From Toxotes chatareus (lineage: Eukaryota > Chordata > Actinopteri > Toxotidae), in the NCBI GenBank assembly GCA_016801885.1, contig CM028888.1:1658501-1722500 (forward strand): a stretch of 64,000 nucleotides of DNA, read 5' to 3'. Numbering within the stretch: the first letter of the stretch is position 1; each line of letters starts with the position of its first letter. The notes under the pieces are model-generated. The model was not told the origin of the DNA. It searched no databases and saw nothing but the letters and a program-made list of their open reading frames with translations. Position numbers and translations under genes: made by a program. Below are positions 36,963-48,706 of this stretch, piece after piece.

Positions 36963-38670
36963 ACAAAGACAGACACACTGATTGGCTGCTGTGGTCCAAG
37001 ACCTTCAGGCTGGAAGCTTGATAAGTCACTTTAAAGATTAATCAGTTACCAGAATTGACAGTCTCATCTCTGGAACCTCGGGTTTGAACACCGCTCCTCC
37101 AAAACCCACATCCTCATTCGGTGTTTCGATGACGGTGATGGAGACTCTCAATCACAAGCACGGTCAACATACAGTTCTCTCCTACATCAGTGTACACTTT
37201 TAGAAACACTGCACCGCAAAGGAAACTGACAAGAGAAATTCAAATTGTGTCTTTATACCTGAGTGAAGAAGCAAGGACGGCCCTAACTAACATGTTTACT
37301 CTTACTACTACTGCTGACTGAAGAACTGGACCCAGTCCACTCTGATCTACTTTCTACGAGAGCCAAAACAAGTGCACCACAAAACAATGCCTCTGTAACT
37401 GTGGTTCATATCAGCACAGTGGTCTGTCTATTGTTTCAAGCTGGTAACAGTAATAAAAGATTAAAAACAGCAACCTGCAGTGGCAACAAGTGGGAATCTC
37501 TCACCTCACCGGCTGAATTTTGGATTATTCTAAATAAAAAATCCTCTTCAAGTCCAAATAAAAGACAAAATGACATGTGTGTTGGTAGTTTTTTACAGTG
37601 TGGAGCCAAACTGTGATCAATAATATCATCTGTGCAGGTACATCACAACTTCTCATGAGCTTATTTAAATGTTTTACTGATATAGATCTTCCCAACAGTC
37701 CTTTGGCTCCATATACCCAGTATGTTCATAGCTTGTACTACTAAAGCAGGATGGATGGACCATAAATGCATCTGTGAGAATCCTTCAGTCTGAATTTCCT
37801 TTCGCAGACATGATCCAGGAACAGCATTTGAGGTGTGAACATCTCAGAGACAAATATTAATTGACACAGGATGTGATATCCTCCTCAGTCATTTTTCAAG
37901 AAGTTGCCTGTTGGCACAGTTGCCTGTGAACACCTAAATGCAGTTACTCCACATCTGGATCTCAGTGTACAGATTCCATGCATTTATTCTCTCTGACAGG
38001 GATTAAACACGCACCAATTCATGTATAGTATGTATAGTACAGGGGAACAGCCCACATCCAGTGGGAATTATTTGCAGTTCATGTGGATGATAAGCACGAT
38101 GAGCGGAACCAGTAGCACATCAACTAACAAGCATCAAATATTGTCATAAAATTTTTATCAGAATAAGCCAAAAAATGAGAGAGGAAATTAAAGCCATATG
38201 AAGCTAAAAACTGAATGACTCGCCTGGATCATCAACACTGAATCATCAGGATCATGAGGAACTCTGTGCAAACAGATGCTGGATACTCTGTGTAAAGAAA
38301 TCCACTTGACATTAAACACCTCTGGCTTCACAGCTGCAGTGCCATTCGTTTGTAACTGGCGACTGAGCAGTAGCACACAGTGAGGGACGCTGCTACAGAC
38401 TCTGGATGATGCATAGTAAACAGGACAGAGCAGTGCCAGTCCTGACTAATCAGACAAAGCCGGGTGAAGCATTAGCAGCTCAATAATGGGCATAGTTTCT
38501 TTTAAAAATGAGCACCTAGCAGACCGAGAGAGTAATCCAGCAAAGCAAAATCTGCCACATCACTGAGACTAAGCCGTTCCTCTCCAAAGTACAGAATCAA
38601 TGTTGCTCAGGAGGAGCAGGGCAGAGGGAAAATGCCATAAAGGAGCAACACAGCAAAGTCAGGGTAAAAG
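36963..38670. other. Noncoding sequence, no gene recognised
   Basis: The sequence has ordinary mixed composition, no frame above 71 codons, no tail or terminal repeat and no simple array. If the leftward transcription unit at 38,680-40,130 is real, this is the start of its first intron. Confidence 0.5.
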
Positions 38671-38679
38671 CAGTCCTAC

Positions 38680-39360
38680 CTCTTAGTCAGATGCCAAAAT
38701 CGCAGTCTTGGATAAGTCAGAAAACCATAGAGCTGGTTAAGCAGACGGTGCCTCTCAATATAAAGTGATACAGGAATTTTCAGCTCGTCAGAAAGGAACT
38801 CCAGGGATCCCCAAATTCTTCAGAGCCTTTCAGTGATTCAGGGATAATCTCAAGTCTGGTTTAGAGGCTGGAGTCCAGCAGAACCAGAGGCAGGCGGCTC
38901 ATTTCCATGTGCAACACGGGGGATTCTGACATGCTTCTTCTTCCCCTTGAGGGACCAGGGTGCCTCAGACTGTGAGCCTGCCGGGGTAGAGAAGTGGACA
39001 GCAGCAGCAGCAAGAGTACTGGCAGTTGTGGCAGTAATATTCCTGACTATGGAAAGAACTGATCATCCTTCAGTGGAGCGATAAAGATAAGGAGAAGAAG
39101 ATGATCCAGAGCACCAGAACCGCAGAGCGCACAGCCAGCGCAGCACACTCTGTCTCTTAAATCCCCCCAAAATGGGCTGATTCTAGGCTGGAGGCAGGCA
39201 GATCAACACAGCACAGAGGAAAGAGCTGCTGTTGCATCAACATTGCTCTGAGTCTGAGTTTTCTTTTCTTTTTTTTTTTTTAAAGATGAAAAAGAAAAAT
39301 CACCACTAACGCTCCAACAAAATGATCACCAGAATCATCTCCTCTCCGGGGCTGCTCAAG
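38680..39360 (-). other. Putative untranslated first exon (minus strand)
   Basis: Read leftwards, the sequence downstream of the GA/CT-rich block is non-repetitive, contains only short frames (for example one of 33 codons starting MISSFHSQEYY and one of 23 codons starting MSESPVLHMEM) and reaches CTAAGAG followed by GTAGGA at 38,680/38,679, a reasonable splice donor. Long 5' leaders with small upstream frames ahead of a first intron are common in vertebrate developmental and neural genes. No coding start of a recognisable protein is present, so the gene cannot be named. The exon start is not defined, and 39,360 is only where the simple-sequence promoter-like block begins. Confidence 0.35.
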
Positions 39361-39453
39361 TCTGCTCAGGACCGAGTGTGACTGAGGAAGAGAGGGGAGA
39401 CAGCGAGAGAAGGGAGAGTGTACGCATGCATGCATGTGTGTGTGAGTGCAAAT

Positions 39454-39480
39454 ATGTGTGTGTGTGTGTGTGTGTGTGTG
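39454..39480. repeat. (TG)n microsatellite
   Basis: About 13 TG units in the promoter-like block. An imperfect GCATGCATGCATG precedes it at 39,424. Confidence 0.9.
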
Positions 39481-39649
39481 GAATAGAGGGGGGATAGGCG
39501 GAGAGAGGAGAGCAGAGAGCGGTGGACGGACAGGAGGCTGCGAGCGCAAGTGGAGCCGGAGAGCGATATGAAAGAGGAGAGACGAGATGTGAGAGAGGAG
39601 GACGCTCGGCGAGCAAGAGGAGGAGGAGGAAGGTTGGGGAGGGGGGGTG

Positions 39650-39865
39650 CCCGGGAGAGAGAGAGAGAGAGTGGGAGAGAGAGGCACAGAGAGAAAGAGA
39701 GAGGGAGAGGGGGAGAGCCGCTCACACTGTCAGTGACTACATTAACAGCGCTGAGTAGGTGGAGTTTTCCTTGCAGCAGTGGAGGGGGATCATGATTTGA
39801 AACCCCAAAGAGAGAGAGAGAGAGAAAGAGAGAGAGGGCGAGAGAGAGAGAGACTTATTAGAGAG
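39650..39865. repeat. (GA)n arrays flanking a short unique segment
   Basis: Two GA-rich arrays (39,650-39,712 and 39,808-39,865) enclose about 95 bp of non-repetitive sequence that includes CAGTGACTACATTAACAGCG. Frames read through the arrays give Arg-Glu or Ser-Leu repeats. Confidence 0.85.
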
Positions 39866-40007
39866 AGAGAAGAGGATGCAGAGGCAAAAAAAAAAAAAGC
39901 TTGAGCGAGGAGTGAGACAAGGCGGAGGAAAGAATGAGGATGTTTAGAGGTGAAAGAAACCTGCGAGGAGTGACGGCAGCTGAGGGAGAGAGAGAGAGGA
40001 AAGGTTG

Positions 40008-40038
40008 TGGTGTGTGTGTGTGTGTGTGTGTGTGTGTT
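40008..40038. repeat. (TG)n microsatellite
   Basis: About 14 TG units directly after a short GA-rich stretch. Confidence 0.9.
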
Positions 40039-40615
40039 GTGGGGCAGCAGAGTCCCCAGCTGCAGAGATGCTGGCACGCGGACAGCCCTCCTCTCGCCAG
40101 GGGTCGTAAACATTGATTAGAATATTTAAAGACGCACGCGCTCACGCACCAAAAGAAAACACACGGACACTTAAAGGCCCTGGCACACACACTCAGACAC
40201 ACACTACACAACACAACACATAAACCTACTTCATAAACTTGCATTCACGTGCCCTTTATACATCTTATTATTATTATAATTTTATTAAATTACATTTGTC
40301 CTTTTAATGTTCCTCTTTTTATTTTGATTAACATTTTACATTGTTTTATTGCCTTTTATTGATTTTATTCTTTGTGCTCTGTTTGTAAAAACTTTATATT
40401 TGTACTTTAAACACTTCAGAAATAAATAAACAAACAATGAATCAGACTCACTGATATTGACATTATTTGTATCAAAATGTATAAACACCAACACCAATGT
40501 ATGTTTGTGTGTTTGTTTTTGTTTGTTTTTTCTTCAGTCATTGTAAAATGCACATAAATATACACACACACACATGTATTTGCATAGTTGCTTCACACAC
40601 TCTAAACACACACAC

Positions 40616-40679
40616 TTCAGTACACCCACCCTCACACACCCACACACACACGCACACACACACGCACGCACACACACAC
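40616..40679. repeat. Imperfect (CA)n array
   Basis: CA units interrupted by CCC and CG variants over about 60 bp. Confidence 0.85.
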
Positions 40680-40859
40680 TGCCTAATGTGCTGAGAGAGC
40701 TACAGCACAGAAGTGATCAATACTTGTTATGAAAATTCATCGTCCTGTTGCTTTAAAGTGATGAAGAATGAAGAACACCAGTTGTTAAAAATCTGCTCGG
40801 GGCTCACTTCTTCTCTTTCCTGAGACACGTATTGAAATCTCTTTTTTTTTGTCTTATTT

Positions 40860-41010
40860 GGTTTGGTGCGGTAAACAGCATGTCTGAGCAGCACGTGCAA
40901 TTATAAAGATATGCTTCCGTAAGCAGCCGTCGATATTAACAGCTGGAGTCGCCGCCCGCCGTTGTTTATCCTCTATGGATCTGGACCTGAAGACTTAGAG
41001 CTTGTCAGGA
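40860..41010. promoter_or_regulatory. Candidate conserved noncoding element
   Basis: This non-repetitive block contains GCACGTGCAATTATAAAG, GTCGATATTAACAGCTGG (an E-box CAGCTG) and GCCGCCCGCCGTTGTTTATCC. It lies less than 1 kb upstream of the putative leftward promoter, so it could be a proximal enhancer. Confidence 0.25.
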
Positions 41011-41719
41011 CACAGTTTATGGTCGAGGGAAGGGAATCATTACTGGTGACCTTTAGCCATAACTACACTATAAACTGGTTTGTCCAGATGTGAGATACTC
41101 TTTTTTTTAAATTTGCATTGTAGCTACGGCAGCCTGAGAGAAGGAGGGAACAGGGTTAGCTGTAGCACTCCAGGCTGCTTCAATTAAAAACCACTGTTTT
41201 ATCACTTAGTGCCGTCATCGTGCACAACCTGCTTTAAAGAGAACAAACCACACTTGTAATTTCTTCATTGATTTTCAATACAAACAGTTTTTGTGGTGCA
41301 CACACATCACTTTTTTACCAGGCTTCATGTTAATGGGGCTTTCTCCTATCAGAGATACTGTAATTAGCCAGGTAATGGTGTTTTTACCAAACAAGAAATA
41401 ATTCTCAGAAGAACAGTTCTGGTTTATTAAAACTTTATAAGTGAAATCTTAGGTGTCCAATGTAAACATCCTTCACAGTTTACACACCCACTTCAGGCTC
41501 AGCTTTGACTTACTGAACCTGCTGTAGCTGTGCAAACTCACAGTTTTCCTGTTGAAGACCAACTTAAATGGTTCACATAATCTGTTGTACATGCAGCAGT
41601 GTCAACAAGTATAAACTTTCCACTCTAATTTGTTTTCTATAAATTTTGGAAGCATCTTTGTTCCAGCTGCTCCTGTTCTCCCCTGTTGTTTGGTTGTTTA
41701 GTGTGGAGTTAAATCAAAG

Positions 41720-41840
41720 GCCTGACTCAGCAGAGATGAAGCTGCAGCCGCCCTGGCCAGACCCAACGCTCATCAATGCAGAGCTAATGCCAGTGAAAGT
41801 GTAAATTAGTAAGCTAATCACCCCATTTTTTTACATTTTT
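41720..41840. promoter_or_regulatory. Candidate conserved noncoding element
   Basis: Clustered motifs occur in a short unique block: GCTCATCAATGCAGAGCTAATGC is followed by GTAAATTAGTAAGCTAATCAC. The left end is GC-rich (GCAGCCGCCCTGGCC). Confidence 0.25.
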
Positions 41841-42209
41841 AGATTTGGCAGTGACACACAGACTTCGTCCTAATTGGAATTTTATGTTTCACTGACTTAA
41901 TGAAATAATCTAATGGCTCAAAAATCAAACAGTGGATCATAACTCGTGTCCAAAGCCAAATGAGTTTGGAATGGCTCTTGTCTTACTGGGCTGATTCTCA
42001 TTTTACATTAGAAAGACTGACGGAGGTTTGTCACTCTGAGTTTACAGCGTGAGGACACTTCACTTTGACTTTGACGCAGGTGCCTATCCTTACTATGGGA
42101 ATGTTTTCATGTCCTCTATGCACCATGGTTTCTTTTAATGAAGGCGTCATGTGTTAAGATGTCAAACATTTTAACATTTTCCATCTCCATAATTAAATAA
42201 AAAAAGAAA

Positions 42210-42440
42210 AAGCTCTTGCTAATACCCCCTCCTGCCGGGATGTAGTTGGCCAGTAAAGAGAGCCGTGACTGCTGATGGTGGATGAGCGTTTTGTACCAAA
42301 TGGAAACTGTGCAGCTTCAGAAGAGAAATAAAGCTAACGCTGATTTAAATTATGCATGCATGTAAAGCTTTTTTATGGCACAGAAACCCATTGTTTTAAT
42401 GCCGCCTTGGAAGTAATGAACATGCAGACGCTATAGGGGG
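42210..42440. promoter_or_regulatory. Candidate conserved noncoding element
   Basis: TTGCTAATACCCCCTCC, GATTTAAATTATGCATGCATG and TTTAATGCCGCCTTGGAAG occur in a unique stretch without simple repeats or open frames. ATGCATGCAT is self-complementary. Confidence 0.25.
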
Positions 42441-43597
42441 AAATATATGTTCTGTTTGTGTCACAGAAAGCACAAAACTGCACTAAAGGAAACACAGGAA
42501 AGTCATTTCCATATAAAAAGATGTGACTAATCTCACATAGCTGGTCGCACTGTAAAGGCTTTCAGTGAGAGCGTTCTGTATCCGGTCGACAAGCTTTTAG
42601 AAATGACTGAAAAAAATAAAAGCCTGATTCTACGTCTTTGTAATTTTCCAGCCTCAGATGTAAGAATTTTATTCAGTTCTTTGTAAACAAACTGGCTCAT
42701 TCATCAGATCTGGGCTGACACTGGTAGTGTTGCAGGTCTTTTACCATTAGTGGTTTAAAACATAATTTTACATAAAGAAAAACTGTTACTGTTACACATT
42801 TATATGTTTGGACGCCGCTCTGAACAAGAGTGTGGCCTCAAACTGAACCTTTATCAGATTTCAGCTTTTTCATGGTTCAGTTTATCTACAGTGATTGATG
42901 GGATGAATAAATGGACAATGATGGAATGACTGAGTGTTTAAGAATAATGTTTAAATACATGATTATTCCATTCAAAATGCTGTGCAATTTAAAAGGAACA
43001 AAGCCCGCTCAGCAAAAGACAAAAGAATGTAAAATGGACCAGAGGGGTCTGTGTTCGATGTTGAGAAGCACCCAAGTTTTTAATAGTGTGAAGGAAACAT
43101 CTCATTGTAAGTAATCAAACATCTTTTTTCTTTAAACAAATAAAAATATGCCAATGCACTATCATTTTTTCATGTTTCCAATACGAGGCGTCTTTTAAGA
43201 TTTTCCTCAGAATGAGTGTCTTTACAAAAGACCTAATATGATCATCACACTGGAATGAAAGAAAAAATGGAAAAGTGCGCTGTTCTGGAAAAAGATTGAA
43301 ATAATTCAATTTTTCCACTGGATTGGGGAAAAAAAAAGAACAATGTGGATTTTTGCTGTGACCATCAGCGGGTTTCACAAGACAACGGACTGAATCGCAC
43401 TGACAGAGATGGACTGAGATTCAAGATTTCATGGAAACACACAGATGAAGAAGAAGTGCATTTGTGGGTGAAGTCAGCCAGCCACACAGATGATGAGGAA
43501 GAATGGGACAGATCAGCTGTTGGCAGCCATGTTACCACAACAGAGATGTCGAGGGATCTCATCTGTTTTCACTCTCCATGTCTACACTGTTGCTGGC

Positions 43598-43638
43598 GAG
43601 TGTGTGTGTGTGAGAGAGAGAGAGAGAGCGAGAGATTG
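43598..43638. repeat. (TG)n-(AG)n compound microsatellite
   Basis: TG units switch to AG units, with one GC interruption near the end. Confidence 0.9.
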
Positions 43639-43763
43639 CATACGTGTCAAACTATGCAATATTATTATTAACCTTGTGGTTTGCACATGTATGTACTGTT
43701 GTGCATTAAACGACAAACATTTGTGACACAAACCACACCCATGTGAGATGGCGGGTGGAGATT

Positions 43764-44628
43764 CAATTCAATTCAATTCAATTTTATTTATATAGCGCCT
43801 TCCACAATCAAAATTGTCTCAAAGCGCTTTACAGAGACCCAGAGCCTGACCCCAGAGCAAGCACTTAAGGCGACAGTGGCAAGGAAAACTCCCTTTTAAC
43901 AGGAAGAAACCTTGAGCAGAACCTGGCTCAGATGGGGGACCCTCCTGCCGATGGCCGGGCTGGGTGAAAGGAGGAAAAGGAGGAAGATAGGACAGCTAGG
44001 AATGGAGGAGAGGGGAGAAAGACATGCAGCATAATACAGACAATGTGGGTCAGCATTTACATTACAGTTAGTGAACAGTTATTGGATAATGTGCTCAGCA
44101 GATTAGAATTATGAAACAGAGCACGGAGGCAAAAAGCTGTCATGACTGGTAATTATTTACATTACAGTTTGCAAAGAATATTAATCAAATATTTATCTGT
44201 AGCAGAACGGAACATTAAACATGTTAGAAATAGATCATTGTAAACAATAAACAGCAGCAGGTGGGTGGAGCCAGGACCATAGGACAAGCAGCTCCAGAGC
44301 CAGAGGTACCTGCAGAAAGGTACAGAGAAAGAGAGACCAGAGAGAAACAAGCACAGGACTACGGGACAGAGAGGACACAGAGTTAATGACATGTAATAAA
44401 GGCTAATAAATTTGAGAGTGGGTCTGAGGAGAGAAAGAGAAAGAAGAAGAAGTGCGCAGTAAATCATGGGATGTCCCCAGCAGCCTAGGCCTATAGCAGC
44501 ATAACTAGGGGATGATTCAGTTGCCTGAGCCAGCCCTACTAAGGGCTATATCCTTAACTGTAACAGTGTCTATAGAGGTAATTGTGACTAACTATAAGTT
44601 TAATAAATAACTAGGACTGTAACTACAA
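43764..44628 (-). repeat. L2 3' UTR and pentanucleotide tail
   Basis: About 860 bp separate the ORF2 stop from the tail. The terminal part forms the usual GCGCTTTGAGAC / GGCGCTATATAAATAAA pair of motifs, thought to be the template recognised by the L2 reverse transcriptase. The tail is four to five copies of ATTGA (seen as ATTCA/TTCAA on the plus strand at 43,761-43,782). The UTR shows no open frame of its own; a 101-codon minus-strand frame here is pyrimidine-rich chance reading. Confidence 0.85.
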
Positions 44629-47476
44629 CTAATTATAAGCTTTATCAAACAAGAAGGTTTTAAGCTTCGTTTTAAAATTAGAGAGGGTGTCTGCTTCCCG
44701 AACCCAAACTGGCAGTTGGTTCCATAGGAGAGGGGCCTGATAATAACTAAAGGCTCGGCCTCCCATTCTACTTTTAGAGATTTTGGGAACCATAAGCAAA
44801 CCTGCATTCTGGGAGCGAAGCAATCTGTTAGGATGATATGGTACTATCAGCTCTTTGAGATATGAAGGAGCCTGGCCATTGAGGGCCTTATATGTAAGGA
44901 GAAGGATTTTAAAATCAATTCTGGATTTTACAGGAAGCCAATGAAGAGAAGTTAGTACAGGAGTAATGTGATCTCTCTTGCTAATTCCAGTCAGTACTCT
45001 CGCTGCAGCATTTTGGATCAGCTGGAGGCTTTTTAGAGAGTTAACTGGACATCCTGATAATAATAGGGAATTACAGTAGTCCAGCCTAGAAGTAACAAAA
45101 GCATGGACTAATTTTTCAGCATCACTCTGCGACAGAATGTTCCTAATCTTACTGATATTGCGCGCAGGTGAAAGAAGGCGGTCCTAGAGACTTGTTTTAT
45201 ATATGAGTTAAAGGACAAATCCTGATCAAAAATAACTCCAAGGTTCCTCACAGTTGTACTGGAGGCTAAATTAATGCCATCCAGAGTAACTATATGATTA
45301 GATAAACTGTTTCTGAGGTGTTTGGGACCAAACAAAATAACCTCAGTTTTGTCTGAATTCAGCAGAAGAAAGTTACAGGTCATCCAGGCCTTTATGTCTT
45401 TAAGACATGCCTGAAGTATGGTTAACTGATCTGTTTCGTCTGGTTTCATAGATAAATATAGCTGGGTATCATCCGCATAGCAATGGAAATTTATTCCATG
45501 CTTCCTGATAATATTGCCTAGGGGAAGCATGTATAAGGTGAACAGTATCGGTCCAAGCACAGAACCCTGTGGAACTCCATGACTTACTCTGGTATATATG
45601 GAGGGATCATCATTAACATGAACAAACTGGTATCTATCTGATAGATATGATTTAAACCAGTCTAGTGCTCTTCCTTTAATCCCAATAACATGTTCCAATC
45701 TATCCAATAGGATATTATGATCAATGGTGTCAAATGCAGCACTAAGATCTAGCAGGACAAGTATAGAGACGAGTCCATTATCTGATGCTATAAGAAGGTC
45801 GTTGGTAACTTTCACCAGTGCTGTCTCTGTGCTATGATGAACTCTAAATCCTGACTGAAAAACTTCAAACAAACCGTTCCTATGTAGATGGTCACACAAC
45901 TGAGTTGCAACAGCCTTTTCAAAATTTTAGAATTAAAGGGAGATTGGATATAGGTCTATAGTTTGCCAAAATGTCAGAGTCCAGAGAAGGCTTTTTAAGT
46001 AAAGGTTTGATAACTGCAACCTTAAAAGCCTGTGGAACATATCCTGTAACCAACGAGAGATTTATCTGATCTAATATGTGAGTGCCAATCAAAGGCAACA
46101 CATCTTTAAGAAGTCTGGTCGGGATAGGATCCAAAAGACATGTTGATGATTTAGATTTAGAAACTATTGAAGTCAATTCAGCTAGATCTATGGGAGAGAA
46201 ACAGTCTAACGACAAATCAGGACTGGCAGACATTTCTAAAGATGCTGTTCTAGACTTACCTACATCATTAACAGTTGTAGGCAGGATGAGATGGATTCTG
46301 TCTCTAATGTCTACTATTTTGTTGCTAAAGAAGCTCATAAAGTCATTACTAGTGAGAGCTAGAGGGATGGATGGTACAACAGAGCTATGGCTCTTTGTCA
46401 GCCTGGCTACAGTGCTGAAAAGAAACCTAGGGTTGTTCTTGTTTTCCTCTATTAATGATGAGTAATAGGCAGTTCTTGCCTTACGAAGGGCTTTTTATAC
46501 GTTATAAAGCTGTCTTTCCAGGCTAGGCGGAATTCCTCTAAATTAGTGGATAACCATTTCCTTTCCAGCTTTCGTGATATCTGTTTTAAAAAACGTATTT
46601 GTGAACTGTACCATGGAGCTAGCTTCCTCTGATTACTGACCTTCTTTTCAAAGGGGCAACAGAGTCAAGGGTTGAAGCATAATGAAGCAGCAGTATTATC
46701 AACTAGATAGTCTATATCTGCTGGAGTAACGTTTAGGCCATTGCCCTCTGTAAAACTGGCACATGGCAGCGGAGATAATGAAGATGGAATAGCTTCCTTA
46801 TATTTGATAACAGCATTATCAGACAGAAATCTACAGTAGTTAATTTTTTCTCAGATGCTGTGCAGTTCATTATTGTAAATTCAAATGTTACTAAAGAATG
46901 ATCAGATAAAACAGGGTTAAGAGGAATACTGTCAAATATTCAGCTTCTATGCCATAGGTTAGTACAAGATCAAGGGTGTGATTAAAACAGTGAGTTGGTT
47001 TGTTAACATTTTGTAAAAAGCCAATTGAGTCTAATACTGAATAGAAAGCAGTCTTAAGGCTGTCATTGTGGGTATCGACATGAATATTAAAAGTCGCCCA
47101 CTATAATTACTCTATCCGCACTAAGCACTAAATCAGATAAAAATTCAGTGAATTCAGACAAAAACTCTGAGTAAGCAGCAGGTGGACGATACACCACAGC
47201 AAATAGTACTGGTTTTTCTGTCTTCCAATTTGGATGTGAGAGGCTGAGGATAAGGCTTTCAAATGTACTATATTTCGGCTTAGGTCTAGGATTAATTAAT
47301 AAACTTGAGTGGTAGATTGCTGCCACTCCTCCTCCTCGGCCTGTGCCTCGAGGAATGTGATAATTAATATGACTAGCAGGGGTTGACTCATTTAGACTGA
47401 CATACTCTTCCTCCTGCAGCCAGGTCTCAGTCAGACAGAATAAATCAATCTGCTGATCCATTATCAAATCATTCAC
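44629..47476 (-). pseudogene. L2 ORF2: APE endonuclease and reverse transcriptase
   Basis: Starting at 47,476 (MNDLIMDQQIDLFC), the endonuclease shows LTETWLQ (catalytic Glu), GRGGGVAAIY and VIIVGDF, where the frame breaks at about 47,087. The rest of the domain (NHTLDLVLTYG) follows in another frame. Further breaks lie near 46,490, 45,920 and 45,108. The reverse transcriptase has YRPISNLP (46,338-45,919 segment), then [13 protein letters not shown] (first Asp), [13 protein letters not shown] and CYADDTQLY (the catalytic YADD; many L2 copies have FADD) in the 45,899-45,108 segment. The C-terminal part (45,107-44,629) has NAAARVLTG, ITPVLTSLHWLPV and ends LKTFLFDKAYN. In life it would nick target DNA and copy LINE RNA. 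Here it is broken but otherwise well preserved. Confidence 0.85.
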
Positions 47477-47506
47477 TAACAGAGATTTAGAAGAGAGATC
47501 TAATGT

Positions 47507-48706
47507 TTAATAGCCCACATCTGATTGTGGTGTTTTTAGGTTCAGATGCTTTTGTAGTATAAATTTTTTTAGGTTTTTATGAGTAACACCTCTTGCATTT
47601 TTTAATTTATGCACTTTTTGTTGACGGGGAGCAGACACAGTCTCTATAGGGTAAAGGGAATCGTTAGAATGGTAGGAATAATAAGAATCATGAGAATCAT
47701 GGGTGGGTGACAGCTCTAGAGAAACTGCAGAGAAGCGTGTAGGACTGCAACTCTGCATCCTGGTCTCAACTCTGGGTTGTCATGACTTTGGTTTTCTAAT
47801 GAAATCTGTCATATTTCTAGATATGAGAGCTGCACCATCCAAAGTTGGATGGATGCCGTCTCTCCTAATCAGACCAGGGTTTTCCCCAAAAAGTTTTCCA
47901 GTTATCAATGAAGGCCACGTCGTTTGCTGGACACCACCTAGACAGCCAGCGACGGAATGAAGACATCTTGACTAAACATGTCATCACTGGTCAAATCGGG
48001 CAGGGGTCCAGAGAACACTACGGAGTCCGACATTGTTTTGGCAAAGTTACACACCGACTCCATATTAATTTTAGTGACCTCCGATTGGCGTAATCGGGTG
48101 TCATTACCGCCGACGTGAATAACGATCTTACCAAATCTACGTTTATCCTTAGCCAGCAGTTTTAAATACGATTCAACGTCGCCCGCTCTGGCCCCAGGGA
48201 TGCATTTAACTATGGTCGCTGGAGTCTCTAACTTCACATTTCGCAAAATGGAGCTGCCAATAACCAGAGTTTTTTCCTCAGCGGGTGTGTCGCTGATTGG
48301 GGAAAATCTGTTTGAAACATGAAGCGGTTGATGGTGAACCACGGACCGTTGTTTCATGCTATGTTTCCTTCGGACTGCCACCCAGCCGCCCTGGCTTCCC
48401 GGCTGCTCGGGAGCTGCCGGGGAACGGCTGACAGGAGCTAACGTGGGACGGCTAGCTGTAGCTAATTTAGGCTGGTCCGCATCAGCTACAGGGGACTGAC
48501 TAGCTAAGCGCTGCTGCGGGGCGATTATCTATGGTGCGGAGCCGAGCCTCTACTTCCCTAAGTCTCGCCTCCAATGCTACAAAAATGCTACATTTATTAC
48601 ACATACCATTATCGCTAAAGGAGGCAGAGGAGTAACTAAACATCTCACACACCGTGCAAGAGAGAGGAGAGACAGCAGGAGAGATAGCAGGAGAGAGAGA
48701 AGCCAT
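47507..48706 (-). pseudogene. L2 ORF1: Cys-rich N-terminus plus SGNH/GDSL-like esterase
   Basis: The reading starts MASLSPAISPAVSP. Within 40 residues it shows paired cysteines (CTVC and CNKC, zinc-finger-like), then an Arg/Glu helical segment (EARLREVEARLR) that could be a coiled coil. A frame break near 48,510-48,530 separates it from the esterase part (48,381-47,938), where [10 protein letters not shown] (the block-I serine, with GSS in place of the usual GDS) and IHVGGNDTR (the Gly-x-Asn block) are visible. A second break near 47,945 leads to the last part, where DGIHPT carries the Asp-x-x-His catalytic pair. In CR1/L2 LINEs this ORF1 esterase is thought to act with the RNA-binding ORF1 protein. 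All catalytic blocks survive, but in three different frames. Confidence 0.8.

Larger units (their letters stand above)
39360..40130 (-). promoter_or_regulatory. Putative CpG- and GA-rich promoter / 5' leader
   Basis: This is the highest local density of CpG in the 36-43 kb part of the window (for example GGAGAGCGATATG, GGACGCTCGGCGAGC and GACGCACGCGCTCACGC). It is mixed with long GA runs at 39,650-39,712 and 39,808-39,865, which read as CT-rich on the minus strand. CT-rich, CpG-containing leaders are frequent at vertebrate TATA-less promoters. A TTTAAATATT stretch near 40,120 could position initiation. The alternative is a chance concentration of simple repeats, because three microsatellites lie within it. 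Confidence 0.35.
40139..43763. other. Noncoding region upstream of the putative promoter
   Basis: It contains AT-rich low-complexity sequence (40,255-40,440), a CA-rich array (40,616-40,679), candidate conserved blocks listed separately and a (TG)n/(AG)n compound microsatellite near 43,600. The 108-codon frame at 43,345-43,671 is acidic at first (TDEEEVHLW, TDDEEEWD) and then runs into the microsatellite. I recognise no protein there. Confidence 0.5.

Noticed and set aside
39280..39795. Several 78-135-codon frames on both strands
   Set aside because: They are Arg-Glu or Ser-Leu readings of (GA)n arrays plus a His-Thr reading of a (TG)n array.
43345..43671. 108-codon frame with acidic start
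   Set aside because: It runs into a (TG)n/(AG)n microsatellite, has no recognisable motif and no good splice sites.
46082..46465. 127-codon plus-strand frame
   Set aside because: It lies antisense to the L2 reverse transcriptase region and is a shadow of ORF2.
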